A stretch of 64,000 nucleotides of DNA from Ramazzottius varieornatus (Eukaryota > Tardigrada > Eutardigrada > Parachela > Ramazzottiidae): NCBI GenBank assembly GCA_001949185.1, contig BDGG01000004.1, positions 476,793 through 540,792 on the forward strand. The letters run 5' to 3'. The first letter of the stretch is position 1, and every line of letters begins with the position of its first letter. Below the pieces are notes generated by a model. It saw only the letters and a list, made by a program, of their open reading frames with translations, was not told the DNA's origin and made no database searches. A program made the translations under genes and the position numbers. Shown here in pieces: positions 37,721 through 48,900 of the stretch.

Positions 37721-40700
37721 ATGTCAGCCAGCACTGCTACCAACGTCAACAAGATTATTGACGACGCTGTCCGCATGTCGTCGACCATTCCCAGCAGTCT
37801 CAGCCCTTCCATCAGCCCTGTGTCCTATACTCCCGCAGCTCGACTATCTTTCAGTGCCACGCAGTCCGTGACGAGCACCACAGTACGGACTTCCGCCGGA
37901 CAGCACAGCAGTACGAGGTAAATAGTCGCCGTGTATCTAATTTCCGTCCCCATCGAGATCAAGAATCTTCGTTAGCGAAGCGAATTTGCGTCTCACTAAC
38001 CATCGGCAACTCTTATGGCGATACACCGATAGATTTCTGCCGTGATCATTAGGAAATTGCTAAAGCTGGCACTGTCATCTGTACGCTGCGCGGAAGAGTT
38101 CTTGAATGTTTGAAGAGGAATTCTCGAAAAATTTCAAAGGAGGAATTGGAAAAAGCTTCTACTGAACGGGGTAATTCTTGTCGTTACAGCAGTGCGGAAA
38201 TGACCCACCACCGCAACACGCCCAGGATGAGCTTGACGGAGTCGAAGCTGACGGAAAGCCAGACGGATTCGGGGCTGGGTCTAGGCTCTTCGGTGCAACA
38301 TCCGCCGGCTAATGCCACGGATTTCCATCCGTTCTTTAATGACATTAGCGTCAATCCCTTGTCGGAGTCATCAAAGCTGTTGAGCACGCACAATCATCAT
38401 CTGGAGAATGAGGTTAATGAGCCCCGACCGGTCACACCGCTACTGGCGCTCTCGGCCGACATCAAGAAGGGCGACAGGAGGTCGCGCGATCACGCCGGAG
38501 AGTATATCGGCAAGTTCTCCAGCCTTCTTTACGCTATCGTCCTCATCGTCCTGGGCACCGTATTCCCGCTGTCGGAAATTGTAGCGTTACAAGTTCGGCC
38601 AATGTTCTACCAGGTAGGTGGTCTTGCATACTAATGGTAATCGATTGCGTGTCCCATTATGGGTTAATGGTAAACTCCGAAGATCATTTGCTCCATATTT
38701 TATATAGCCATTAATCCACATTGACAAAATTAGTCTCCGAATGATGCTGTAAACCCATAATAAAATTCTAAGAATACAGTAATCGGGACGTGGACAAATA
38801 AACTGAACCGTACCGCTTCCAGTTGGCGCACAGTCCTAGCCAGTGACAACGAAAGCGTGCGCCACTTGAGACAGCGATCTGGTTTAATTCATTTGCCAGC
38901 GTCCCAGTTGTTGATTTTTTTCGCTCGCGAAAGCTGTTATGACGAACAGCTGTAAATCTCATGCTTTGAATTTCGGTCTTTGACTGATAGAGAAAATAAC
39001 AAACTCGAGTTTGTGTTGTTCGCTTTTGTAGGCATACAGTGTGTACCTATTCGGCACATCGCTGTTATTCCTTATCTACGCTTACATCTTTCTATTGGAA
39101 ACCCGCAATCATAAACGCCTATTGACCTTCACACGCGAAAGCAAAGGCTATCGAATGGAAACAGTGGAGACACTGGATGACGACAATAAAAAGGAAGAAG
39201 GCAGCCGTCGGCCTTCTGTCATGACCGCCGCTCAACGACGCACGACCGGAAGCTTCTACCTGCGCATGGTACGTATCCCCCTTCCTGTGTTCCCAGACAA
39301 TCAGTTCAAGTGCATACCTTCCATCACACTGATTAAAACATTCTCCTTGCTTGTATTCCACAGGGTGCCGTATTGTTCGGGCTAGGCTCCATGATCTACT
39401 TCTGCCTGCAGTTCGGCCAGTATTTCGAGCTGCCATCCAACATGAAATGCGGTGACGTGCTGTCCGCCGTCGTCCCGGCCCTCTGTTTCACTTTTGTCTT
39501 TATCCAGCTGTACTTTATCTTCTTGAATTCCAAAGTAAGCATCCGGGATTGTTTGACAAGTTCAGCTGTGCTGTTTCTCACGAGACCTCACCCTCTATTT
39601 CCTGTTACAGGTCCGTGTGCATCGCTTCCCGCTTCTGGCTCGGTTCGGCCTGATGCACGTGAGTCTATTGAACATCTTCCCAGATCTAATTTCAATCCAT
39701 AAAACAAATACAAAGTTTTTTTATCTCCACTTTATCAGCTCTTGGCTACCAATGTTTGTATTTGGCTGAGTGCGCTGATCGGCGAGACAATGCACACTAT
39801 GGAACTGAGCTTGACGAACGGCAATGACTTTGACACCACCCCTAATAACGGAGAGGTATTCTTCCCGTTAACATTCGGACCAAATGCCACCACTCGAGCG
39901 AACTCTACGGTCGTCACTCTGAACCAAAAGCCACTGCATCTGTACATGAACGGGGCAGCGGAGGCGCAGGAACAAAGTCTGATGGACTTTTCCAGCAAGT
40001 CGTGCCGCGCCCAGACCATCATTGGAAATATTCTCCAAAAAGTTCGTAATCACTTCCCCATGAGCCAGTTTTGAGACAGAACCTGCAGTACTTCACGACG
40101 GTACTTTCAGGCTCAGCCCTTCTTGTTTCCCTGCGTGGTCCAATACTGCTTGATCTGCGCCACGGTGTTGTTCATCATGTGGACGTTGGTCGCACGGGGT
40201 GGCGTCACCAATCGAGCCAGCTATGGAGATGAGGCTGTCATGGAGCCAGCTTCCTTATCCGAAGCTTCGTTGATGACCACCACCAGCAAACGAAGTCGAT
40301 ACACCGTAGTAAGTCCCGGGTGCATCGCGCGTGCTGTAAATGTACAGTATCAGTTAGACACACCTTTACCTACTGTCCTTTAGGACTGCAACGGAGCAAC
40401 TCGCGGTTTGTTCCTGGGCCTTCTTCTCCTTCTGGTTACCATCATCAGGTAAGATTCCTGAACCACCGCCCGCTACAGAGCCTAGAATTGAGCTTCATTT
40501 TGTAGCACTATTCTATTCTTCGTGTGGATTTGGCGACGGGATTTGGTTGTCTGGGGCGTCCTGCAGTCCTTCCTGGTCGAGGTGGTCCTATACACAGCAA
40601 CTTTGATCGCAGTCTGCGCCGCCTTCTACCAGCTTCGTACCTTAAGGTTCGACATTGGCGAAGGATCCCGTATCAACGATATTCTTCTGATCGCCGGCCA

Positions 40701-41316
40701 GCTGGGTGTCTACATGTACTGCGCCTTCGTCCTGGTAGCCTGTCATCAAGCCATCATGACGGACCCTCATCGTATGGAACTCTTCGGTCTTCTGTCTGCG
40801 GTCCTGCAAACTATACAAGCCACTGTTCAGACCTTGTTCTTGATGGATGCTCTGAGGCGTCGACCAGCACGAAATGAGCATCTGCGAGATAAACCCGGTC
40901 GTGAGCTAGTGACGTTCCTGTTGGTGTGTAATGTGGGACTGTGGGCTGTGGACTCCTTGACGGCGTGGAAAGAACAGCTGTACCCGGCACAGAATCGCTT
41001 CTACGGACTTTGGGCGGTACGTCGCCAACATTTCTCCCTGACGCGATCTTTATATCGGTGTATAGTCCATGCATCTAATTTGCATTTGCAGTGGACGATC
41101 CTTGGAAACATCTTTATTCCTTTGAAAATATTCTACCGGTTTCACTCAAGGTAGGACCAAACAGCAGAGTGAATGATGAGTATGTTGTGAGTTGGGCTCT
41201 TTACAGTATCACTGATCACGTGCTGTGTTTGCAGCGTATGCTTGTCGATCATTTGGAAAAAGGCGTGGAAGCTCAAAAGCTGTCCCTCGACACCTGTTGC
41301 CGTTACTGCACCATAA
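37721..41316 (+). CDS. Otopetrin-family proton channel
   Basis: Otopetrins are proton-selective channels used in acid taste and otoconia formation. Eleven exons: 37721-37917, 38190-38613, 39032-39268, 39364-39534, 39611-39658, 39739-40041, 40111-40308, 40384-40448, 40506-41016, 41092-41150 and 41235-41316, all in phase, 764 aa. A long polar N-terminus (~165 residues) precedes about twelve hydrophobic segments. Family-type motifs seen are FSSLLYAIVLIVLGTVFPLS, LGSMIYFCLQFGQYFE, TNVCIWLSALIGET and the C-terminal IPLKIFYRFHSSVCL, close to the conserved otopetrin ending FYRFHS. Two S/T-rich linkers interrupt the membrane core (~240-275 and ~470-500). Start: ATG at 37721, with a good acceptor just upstream (~37692) suggesting a 5' UTR intron. 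The gene may be one of several otopetrin paralogues. Confidence 0.92.
38785..38908. repeat. GTGGCGCAC palindrome in otopetrin intron 2
   Basis: AGTTGGCGCACAG (38821) faces GCGTGCGCCACTTGAGA (38856). The right arm GCGATCTGG...TTCATTTGCCAGCGTCCCAG matches the family terminus. It lies inside intron 38614-39031. Confidence 0.8.
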
Positions 41317-42948
41317 TGCCAGGCTCTCCAAAAACTGTCTGAAGAAGGATCTCGACCACCATCGAAATGACAAACGTTAGCCAAAGTTTTTGTATTTTTC
41401 CTATCTGACCAAATTAATTATCTTTTAGTAGTATTGCGGCTTATGAGTCCAGTGCTGTGTTTGTTAGTCTGAATTGTGCAATTTGTTGGTGAAGTGGATA
41501 GATTACGGTATCTAGTTACTCAAACCTATTCCTTGCGTTTTAGCGTTGTGCCACATAAGTATCATTTTAGCAGAATTTCATTCATGTTATTAGTCGCCTC
41601 GTCTTGTCCAGAACTTTTTGTCGTCCGTTCGTTGGGCGAAACTATGCTCCGTGGGACTCATATCAGCCTATCACTGGTTATTAATAATTTTCATCATAAA
41701 AACATGCATATGGATGTTACTGCTACTTGAGCATTATGTCACATAACTGCAGGTTGGAACCATCGCTGAGACTAAAATATGTAGAGAAGGGCGAGGACGC
41801 TAAGAAGAAGCTGGATAGCAAATTTTGTACACTCCTGTGCTGGGGTACCGTTGGCGGTCCCTGTATCCTGGAGAAAGACGGCCGTCAGTTTCCGCTTGAC
41901 AAGGGAGACATATACCCTTCCCGAGGCGTACACCATCCGTCCGCGTCCACTCAAGACATCTGCAGGCTGTCTCGTCTATACGAAGAGTACTGTATAATTT
42001 TCCAACACCTGGAACGCGGTCTATCGATGCGGTAGTGGTGTCATTCAAATCTACATTCTCACACTGGCGCCAAACAGTTTGCTGGCGCGGGTGGAGCCGC
42101 GATCGGCGTACTCTAGGAGGTCGGCACTACACACTGAAAATTTGCAGTGTCAGCTTTAAAGCTGACAGAGCGTGTCCCGTGTCCAGCGTACTATTGAAGC
42201 GTCTGTTTGTTCTGAGGTAAAAATTCCTTGGACGATGATCAAGAAGAATACCAGTGGCCTCACCGGAGGGAAATGTCCGGTTGACGACTTCGTCATTGCA
42301 GCCCATTATACCGTTCTGCAGAGATACCACAATGATCCTCCAAATTCAACCTTCGAGATTTGAGAGGATGAGAGGAAAAAGTGTCGACAAACTTTACAAT
42401 GCTGGTACGAGAAAAGGACGATACAGAGAACCATACGGAAACGGAGACCACGTTCGATGCGAGCAGGAAGTAGTATACGCAGCCAATAAGAAGCTGACTC
42501 GACCTACTGGGAGTAAGCATTAACTTGATATACCTATGTACTGCAGTGAAGGACGAAACCGTTCATCAGATGGTTACGCTGGAATGCACACATCAGTACA
42601 GGGATTCGCAATCATGTAACCGAAACCTGGTTGCGCAGCACCCGTACAGGTACATCTGACTCGATGACGTTGCGTCCTATAACACGCTCACCACCGTATA
42701 CGAATGCATGGCTCACCAAGGAGCAAGCGTTACCGTTACTTGTAAGCTCACTGTAGCCGCCTACTGTATGGAACACGACTGTCGCATTCTCATAGACGAC
42801 TTTGATGTTTCTCGAGTGTTGCATCGTGTTACCGGCCTTATTGCTATTAATCCTTCTAGCGGCACCGTCCAGATACCGGAAAGTCGGCAACACCCGTATC
42901 ATTTCAAGTATGAAACTTATTTGGACCACGCTGAGAAGAGTAACCGGG
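41317..42948. other. Intergenic region otopetrin - coiled-coil gene
   Basis: About 1.6 kb. Two frames of ~84-102 codons (41727-42035 and 42708-42959) lack recognisable similarity. The latter overlaps the proposed tiny first exon of the coiled-coil gene and is probably chance or 5' UTR. Confidence 0.4.
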
Positions 42949-45900
42949 ATGAAAGATAGCGGTGCGTAGAGACAAGAGAAGTCGCTGTCGATATATACGG
43001 TGGTATGCTCCGTGCTTCCATCAAATATTCCCTTCTTCAGGTCCTGCTCCGGATCCGGAGCAGATCAGGGCGAACAGCGTTACTGCGGAAAATACTGAAC
43101 CATCCGCCAGTCAGGAGTATGAGGTTATTCCAGAAGATTCTTCTCACCGGGAAAGCACATCGGAAGACAGCGCTGCTTCCGCATCGGAAACAGAATCACA
43201 CCCTTCTCCCACTAACCACGACAGAGAATCAGACGGTAGGCCAGATTTCTCAAGCATATGCCTCTACTTGTTCCGGATTCGCAGGCTATCCCTCTTGCTG
43301 TCAGCATACGTTGCAATTTCGAAACAATTTTCGAAACCCTATAAAGACGACTGAATTGCTAGAAGTCACGTGATTCACCGCTTGGTAACACACGCTGTTA
43401 GCGCTTGTCGTGCTGCTCTGCGTTGCTGGAGGTGAACCGGGGTTCGTTCCTTGGTTGCTCGACGCGTTGCGAGCGTTACCACCGTAAAAAGTGCCAATAA
43501 CGAGCTCGAGCGCTGTGAAAAAAAGTAATAAATCTGAATGGGGCGTTTATAAACCTGCGTTACTTGGTGTGGTAGTTCGAACTGGGTTTAACCGGTCCCG
43601 CATGACCGCCATAAAGTGAGTTCATGGCAGGTCTGAATTGTGAGGGAGGAAGATTAATGACCTTGCATGAACTGTAGAACGGGAAATTAAAGATGAAAAG
43701 TAAACAATACAGACAAATGCAGCAGGATAAAGTCGTTTTGACGACTATTGCGGAATTTTTTTTTCGCTAAAGTGGCGCATTTTTACCGTCGGTCAAAATG
43801 CGCCACTTTAGTGAGGGAGAGAGAACCAAATTCCTCCCGTCATTCAGACTTCCTGAAAAATGTTGCTAAGTTCTCTAGTAGATACACCACGGTGTGTTCT
43901 GTCTTTCACCGAGGTTGCTTTCGGGTCAAACTGTCCAGTTCCTCAAACGCAAGGTCCGGCTTTTGAGACCTTGCCTGCCTTCCCACCCGGAAAACTTTGG
44001 TACCGCACATTGTTAGACAGAACCCAAAACTGATTGCAAGACATGATTGACCGGAGCAATTAACGGAGCCGTCAAGCATGTTTGGAAAAACTCCGGCGGT
44101 CAAAAAACTTTTTTGGCGAAAGGGGTGGTATTTTTAAAAAAATGACGAGTTCATTTGGACGAGCTTTAGAAGTAGATGCCGATTTATGACTTGAAGCGCG
44201 GGAAGCGGATTCAAAAGTTCAATGCTAATGCATCAATTTGTAAAAATTTGGGGGGAAAGCTTCGCTGGAGCCTGGAACGGGAGAAACAATTTTTTGAAAT
44301 TGGTGTTGGAACAAGAGTAACAAGTCATACTTCCGCACCTAATAGTTTTATGCACTGTAGTGCGTATCTGCCGCACAGACCTGTAGTAGTTGCTGTCATT
44401 TGACTCTGCTTTCCAGAGACTTCTGAGAGTCCTTCTCTTCCCGTTCGCGTTCCCGAAGTGTTCTGTGTGGAGGAAGAACGAACGGAAATGGTAACGAAGA
44501 CATTAGCCCATGGTATGGATAAGCTGAGGTCGTCAGAGCGGACAGTGGTCACCAGCTTTGAGAAAGTAGATGTGGAAACACACAAAGAGCGGGATCAGCT
44601 GCTGTCTCAGATCCATCAGATGTCCGAGCGTCTTCACCTGACACAAGTACTCTCTGAAGAACTTCAAAATCAGCTTCTTAACACGGAAGCTTCTTACGCC
44701 AGGGAACGCCAAAGCATGCTGGAACAAGTAACAACTCTCACCGATCAGCTCAAGATCTCACAGGAGCTGACAACATCACTCATGGAGAAGAACACGGTAC
44801 TGTCTGCAGAGGCAAAAGAGTACAGAGTGAAAAATGTGGCCGAACTTTGCACTTTGCAAACGCTAGTCGAAGACTTGAAAAACAAAGAGCAAAGGCTGAT
44901 TGAAGAGCTAGAAAAATACCAATGCATGGATCTGAATCGGAAAAATACAGCCGAGGTGCTTGCCGAAAGCGATCTAGAGACAAAGGCGAAGGTAGAACTG
45001 CTGGAAAGCGAGCTGGCCTCCACGCTGGAAAAATGTCTGGGCTTCCAGAAGGACTTGACAGATGGACGAGAGGAACTAGCGGCCAAGCAGGACGAGATAA
45101 AGAAACTGAAAGACCTCGTAGAAATCCAGATGACGGAAGCCCAAGCCGATAAGCAAAGATTCGAGGAAGAACTGAAAGACAAGGAGAGAACGAAAAACTC
45201 TTCGGATATGGAAAAGCTGGAAGCTGAGAATAAAGTTCTTCTGGAAAAAGTCGAGAAGATGGAAGATGAGCTGGAAAGCGTCACAGGAATTAGGGACAGT
45301 TTGGAAAAGGAACATAAAAAACTTGAAGCCAAGCTAGAAGCTCTCTGTAAGGGGAGAGAGGAGCTGGGAAAGAAACTGGAAGAAAGCGAACGTTTGTCGG
45401 TCCAGAGCCAAATCAGTATCGTCACTCACCAGAAACTATTGCAGAATGAAGTGGACTCGTTACGGGAAGTAATCAGACTTCAGAATGATGACTTAGTCAA
45501 GAAGAGTGAAGAATTACAGAAAGAAAAAGTCCAACTGCAAGAAATATTGAGGGTAAACGACATTTACTACATGCTTTCGATCGTCTGGAAGGGTTTATTT
45601 TCTTGTTCCGTAGCTCATGGAGCAAGGAAGACGGGAACTAGTGTCCAAGAGCGTACTGATGGTGGGCAACGTAACTTCATTGCAGAAGACGTTCAGTGGG
45701 GAACTGCAGACTCTAAAACGGTCTTTCGGGTCAGTGCACAGAGTGAAAGAGAACATTTCTCTCGAAATGACCACCATTGCGAAGAAACGAAAAGCAGATC
45801 TCCTTGAGAACCATACGAGGGTAGAGTACGTGTCCGCTGATTTGGAGAAAGCCAGGAAGGAGCACAAGGAAGTTGTGGATGAGATGCGTTCCATCCGGCA

Positions 45901-48900
45901 GGAACTGAACGTCGTGCGCCACAGGGAAAAGAAAAATGAGGCACAGATCAAAGTAGTCGAGGAAGAAAAAGCAAAGATCGAAACAGTAATTGGTGTTCTT
46001 GTTGACAGGCACCATTAATGTGAAGGAACAGTGTTTGGTTTTTAGCAATGCGAAGCTGAACTGAATCACTACAAGGATCTTCTCCAAACGGTGCAGTCGT
46101 CGAGTCGAATGCTATCTGACGAACTGAATTCGTTGGTAGCCGAGAAGGCAGAACAAGCAAAAGTGTACAAGAAGCTAGCCCGGCTAGAAGTTGAAACGGC
46201 GGAACTCCAGAGACAGAAGAGCAGGTTGTCTTCGGACCTGGACAAAATGTCGGAAGAAGCCTACAAAAAGCAAGAAGCGTTAAGGAACCAACTCGCCGCA
46301 GCAAAAAGCCAGTTGCAACAGGCGACCACGGACCACGCCATCGTCCTGTCGGTAAGTTATTAGGCACCTTGCGCGCCAGCGAGAAGATTATTACGAACGG
46401 TGAAATTCACGACGATGGAATTTGGCTTTCATCCTCGACGTGAAATTTGATTTGGAGCGCTGCAAGTAAATGACCACGAACTATGCACGGGCCAGCATCG
46501 TAGTGAAATTTCAAAGTGACGAAGGAAGGAGACCTTCGTCGTGATTTTGCCACCGTCACGAAGCTCACCTGGCGTAATTTACTTAACGATCAAGGCTGAC
46601 TCATCGCTCAACGTAAAGTTTGAATGCTCGTAGTGAAATTTTGGCTGGCACGCAAGGTCCCTATTGTCACAACTTTGAGGCCTGAGGAAATACGAGCTTC
46701 GCAGCAGAACCCCGTTCTTTCGATTCGAGCAACTTCTTCCATTTATTCTGGCCCTCGCAGTGCGAAATTCGCATTCGCGAAGATTCCGCCGACGAAGTGC
46801 AGGAAAGGACATTAGAAAGGGCGGCAAGCGACGCCTTTTTATTCCCTTACGAGTGAAGATTTCTGTTCTGGTGAACACAATAAAACCATTGATCAATCGC
46901 GCCCACCGTGGCGCCAGCAACCAATCAAATTCGCCTATCTGGGGCATGGAACCTTTCGAGCCCCGCAACAGCTGTTTTCCGTTTCCGCTTCCGGCTGTTT
47001 TTGGGAAAAAAATTACTCAACCATGAATATCCTTCTGCTTGGCTGACTGTAATCTCGATTCTTTGCAGGAGATGGAAGCAGCACAGCAAGACCTACTAGA
47101 TCGGCTGGAAGAGTCTAGCAAGCAAACGCTGGGACATGAGAAGGTATGTGGCTATTCTGGCCTGAGATTATCCAGACTGACGAAAATGTCGTTCCCTTAC
47201 GGTACTCCTGTAGAAGATGGCAACTTTACAGCAAGACCTACTGCTGCAACTAGAAGCATCGAACAAGCAGATCCTCGAGTATCAGAAGGTAAAGTGTTCG
47301 CAGTTCAGGTCAAACAGTTGAACCGAAAGTCGATCAATCTTTTTTGTTGACTGAACATTGCGATTTTCTCTAGAAAGTGAAAGAGTTGGAGGAAACAGCG
47401 GAAGCTCAGGACAAAGAATTCGCAGCTCTGGCAGAGAAATACGCAGCAGTTCATCATGACGAAGTTCACAACAAGCAGGTACGAATAGACGGAAAGTAGT
47501 CTTCACTCGTTAATAAGAGTAAAACCAAAACATTTCGAATGCCTACGTTGGTGTTCCTCCAGAAAGCCGCAAAGTTGGCCGAAGCCAAGTCAGCCGTCGA
47601 ACACCAACTTCAAACCTTGACAGAGAAGTTTGCAGAAGTCGAAAAAGAACGCGATAACAGCGAGAAGGTGAGACTGAATTTTTAGACGCGAACTTTTTCC
47701 GGGACAAAAGTTTTGCTGGTTTACTTCGTATTTACACTGCTTCTTCCTAGGAAGCTTCGAGTAAGATCGACGAGCTGAAAAAGCAGATCGCTTCTCTCAA
47801 CAGAACCAACGAATCGCCGTCGGCTACGACGCAGAACTTCCAGCAGATCATCCAAAAGCTCAACCACACCAACACACTCTCAGCCGAAGAAATCCGCGAG
47901 CAGAAAGAAACACTGCAAACTTCCGCCACGAAAACCAGACAACTGGAGGAGAGTGTCGCCAGCCTGACCGAAACCACCAAGAAGCTGACGGAAGAAAAAG
48001 CAGCTGTAGAAAAGCAGCTGCTGACGCTCAACGCCAAACTGGAAGAATTGGCGGAAGAAAAAGCCAGCGTCGAAAAGGTAATATAAACACTACTTTCGAA
48101 AAGAATTATGTCCTACCTTCACTAAAAAGAATATAAAGTGAAAGTCCAGCAAACGAAACTTCAAGATCGCTATCTCAAGTGGCGAATGGTTTTAGTTAAT
48201 GACAATTGAAACGTGCGCCACGTGAGATGTCGACGTTATACGCATCGTTTGCCGACCTCCCAATTGCTCACATCATATTCCGAGTTTTTTTCTTCGTTAG
48301 GAAGCGACAAAGGAGATAGCTGAGTCTACCGTAGAGATCGCTTCGCTGGAAAGCACCATCGAGGCTTTATCCGCATCGACGCATAATTTCCAGAAGGAGA
48401 TTACCAGTCTCGAAGCCAAGACTTTCTCCCACCAGAAGACCATTGAAGAACTCCGAGAACAAATGTCACTGGCTTCGGATCAAGAAGCTGCTCTCAAGCG
48501 GAAACTAACGGACGCGATGGCGGAGAAGAAGAAGGCCAAGGAGGAAGTCGAGAAGCTCAATGAGAAGAACGTCCAGTATGAGAAGGAAGCTCACCAGTAC
48601 AGGGAAGAGGCAGCAAAGTCCGCCAGGAACATCGAAGACCTGCAGGGAAAGGTCGCGAGTCTGACCAACAATCTGGAAGAGACGATAGCGGCGAAACTCG
48701 CTGTTGATGAACAGCTGCAACAGTTGAATGAGAAACTGGAGCAGTTGGAGAAAGAAAAGACCAACTCGGAAAATGTAGAAAAATACATTTCTTAAACTTG
48801 TGTTTCATATTCTGAGATATCTACCGATTTCAGGGGATACTTATTTTCTATTCACAGGAATCCTCGGAGAAAACGGCAGCGTTAACTGCAGAAATTACCT

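Noticed and set aside
44745-45425. Serine- and phenylalanine-rich minus-strand frame (~226 codons)
   Set aside because: Antisense shadow of the E/K-rich coiled-coil exon 44417-45552.
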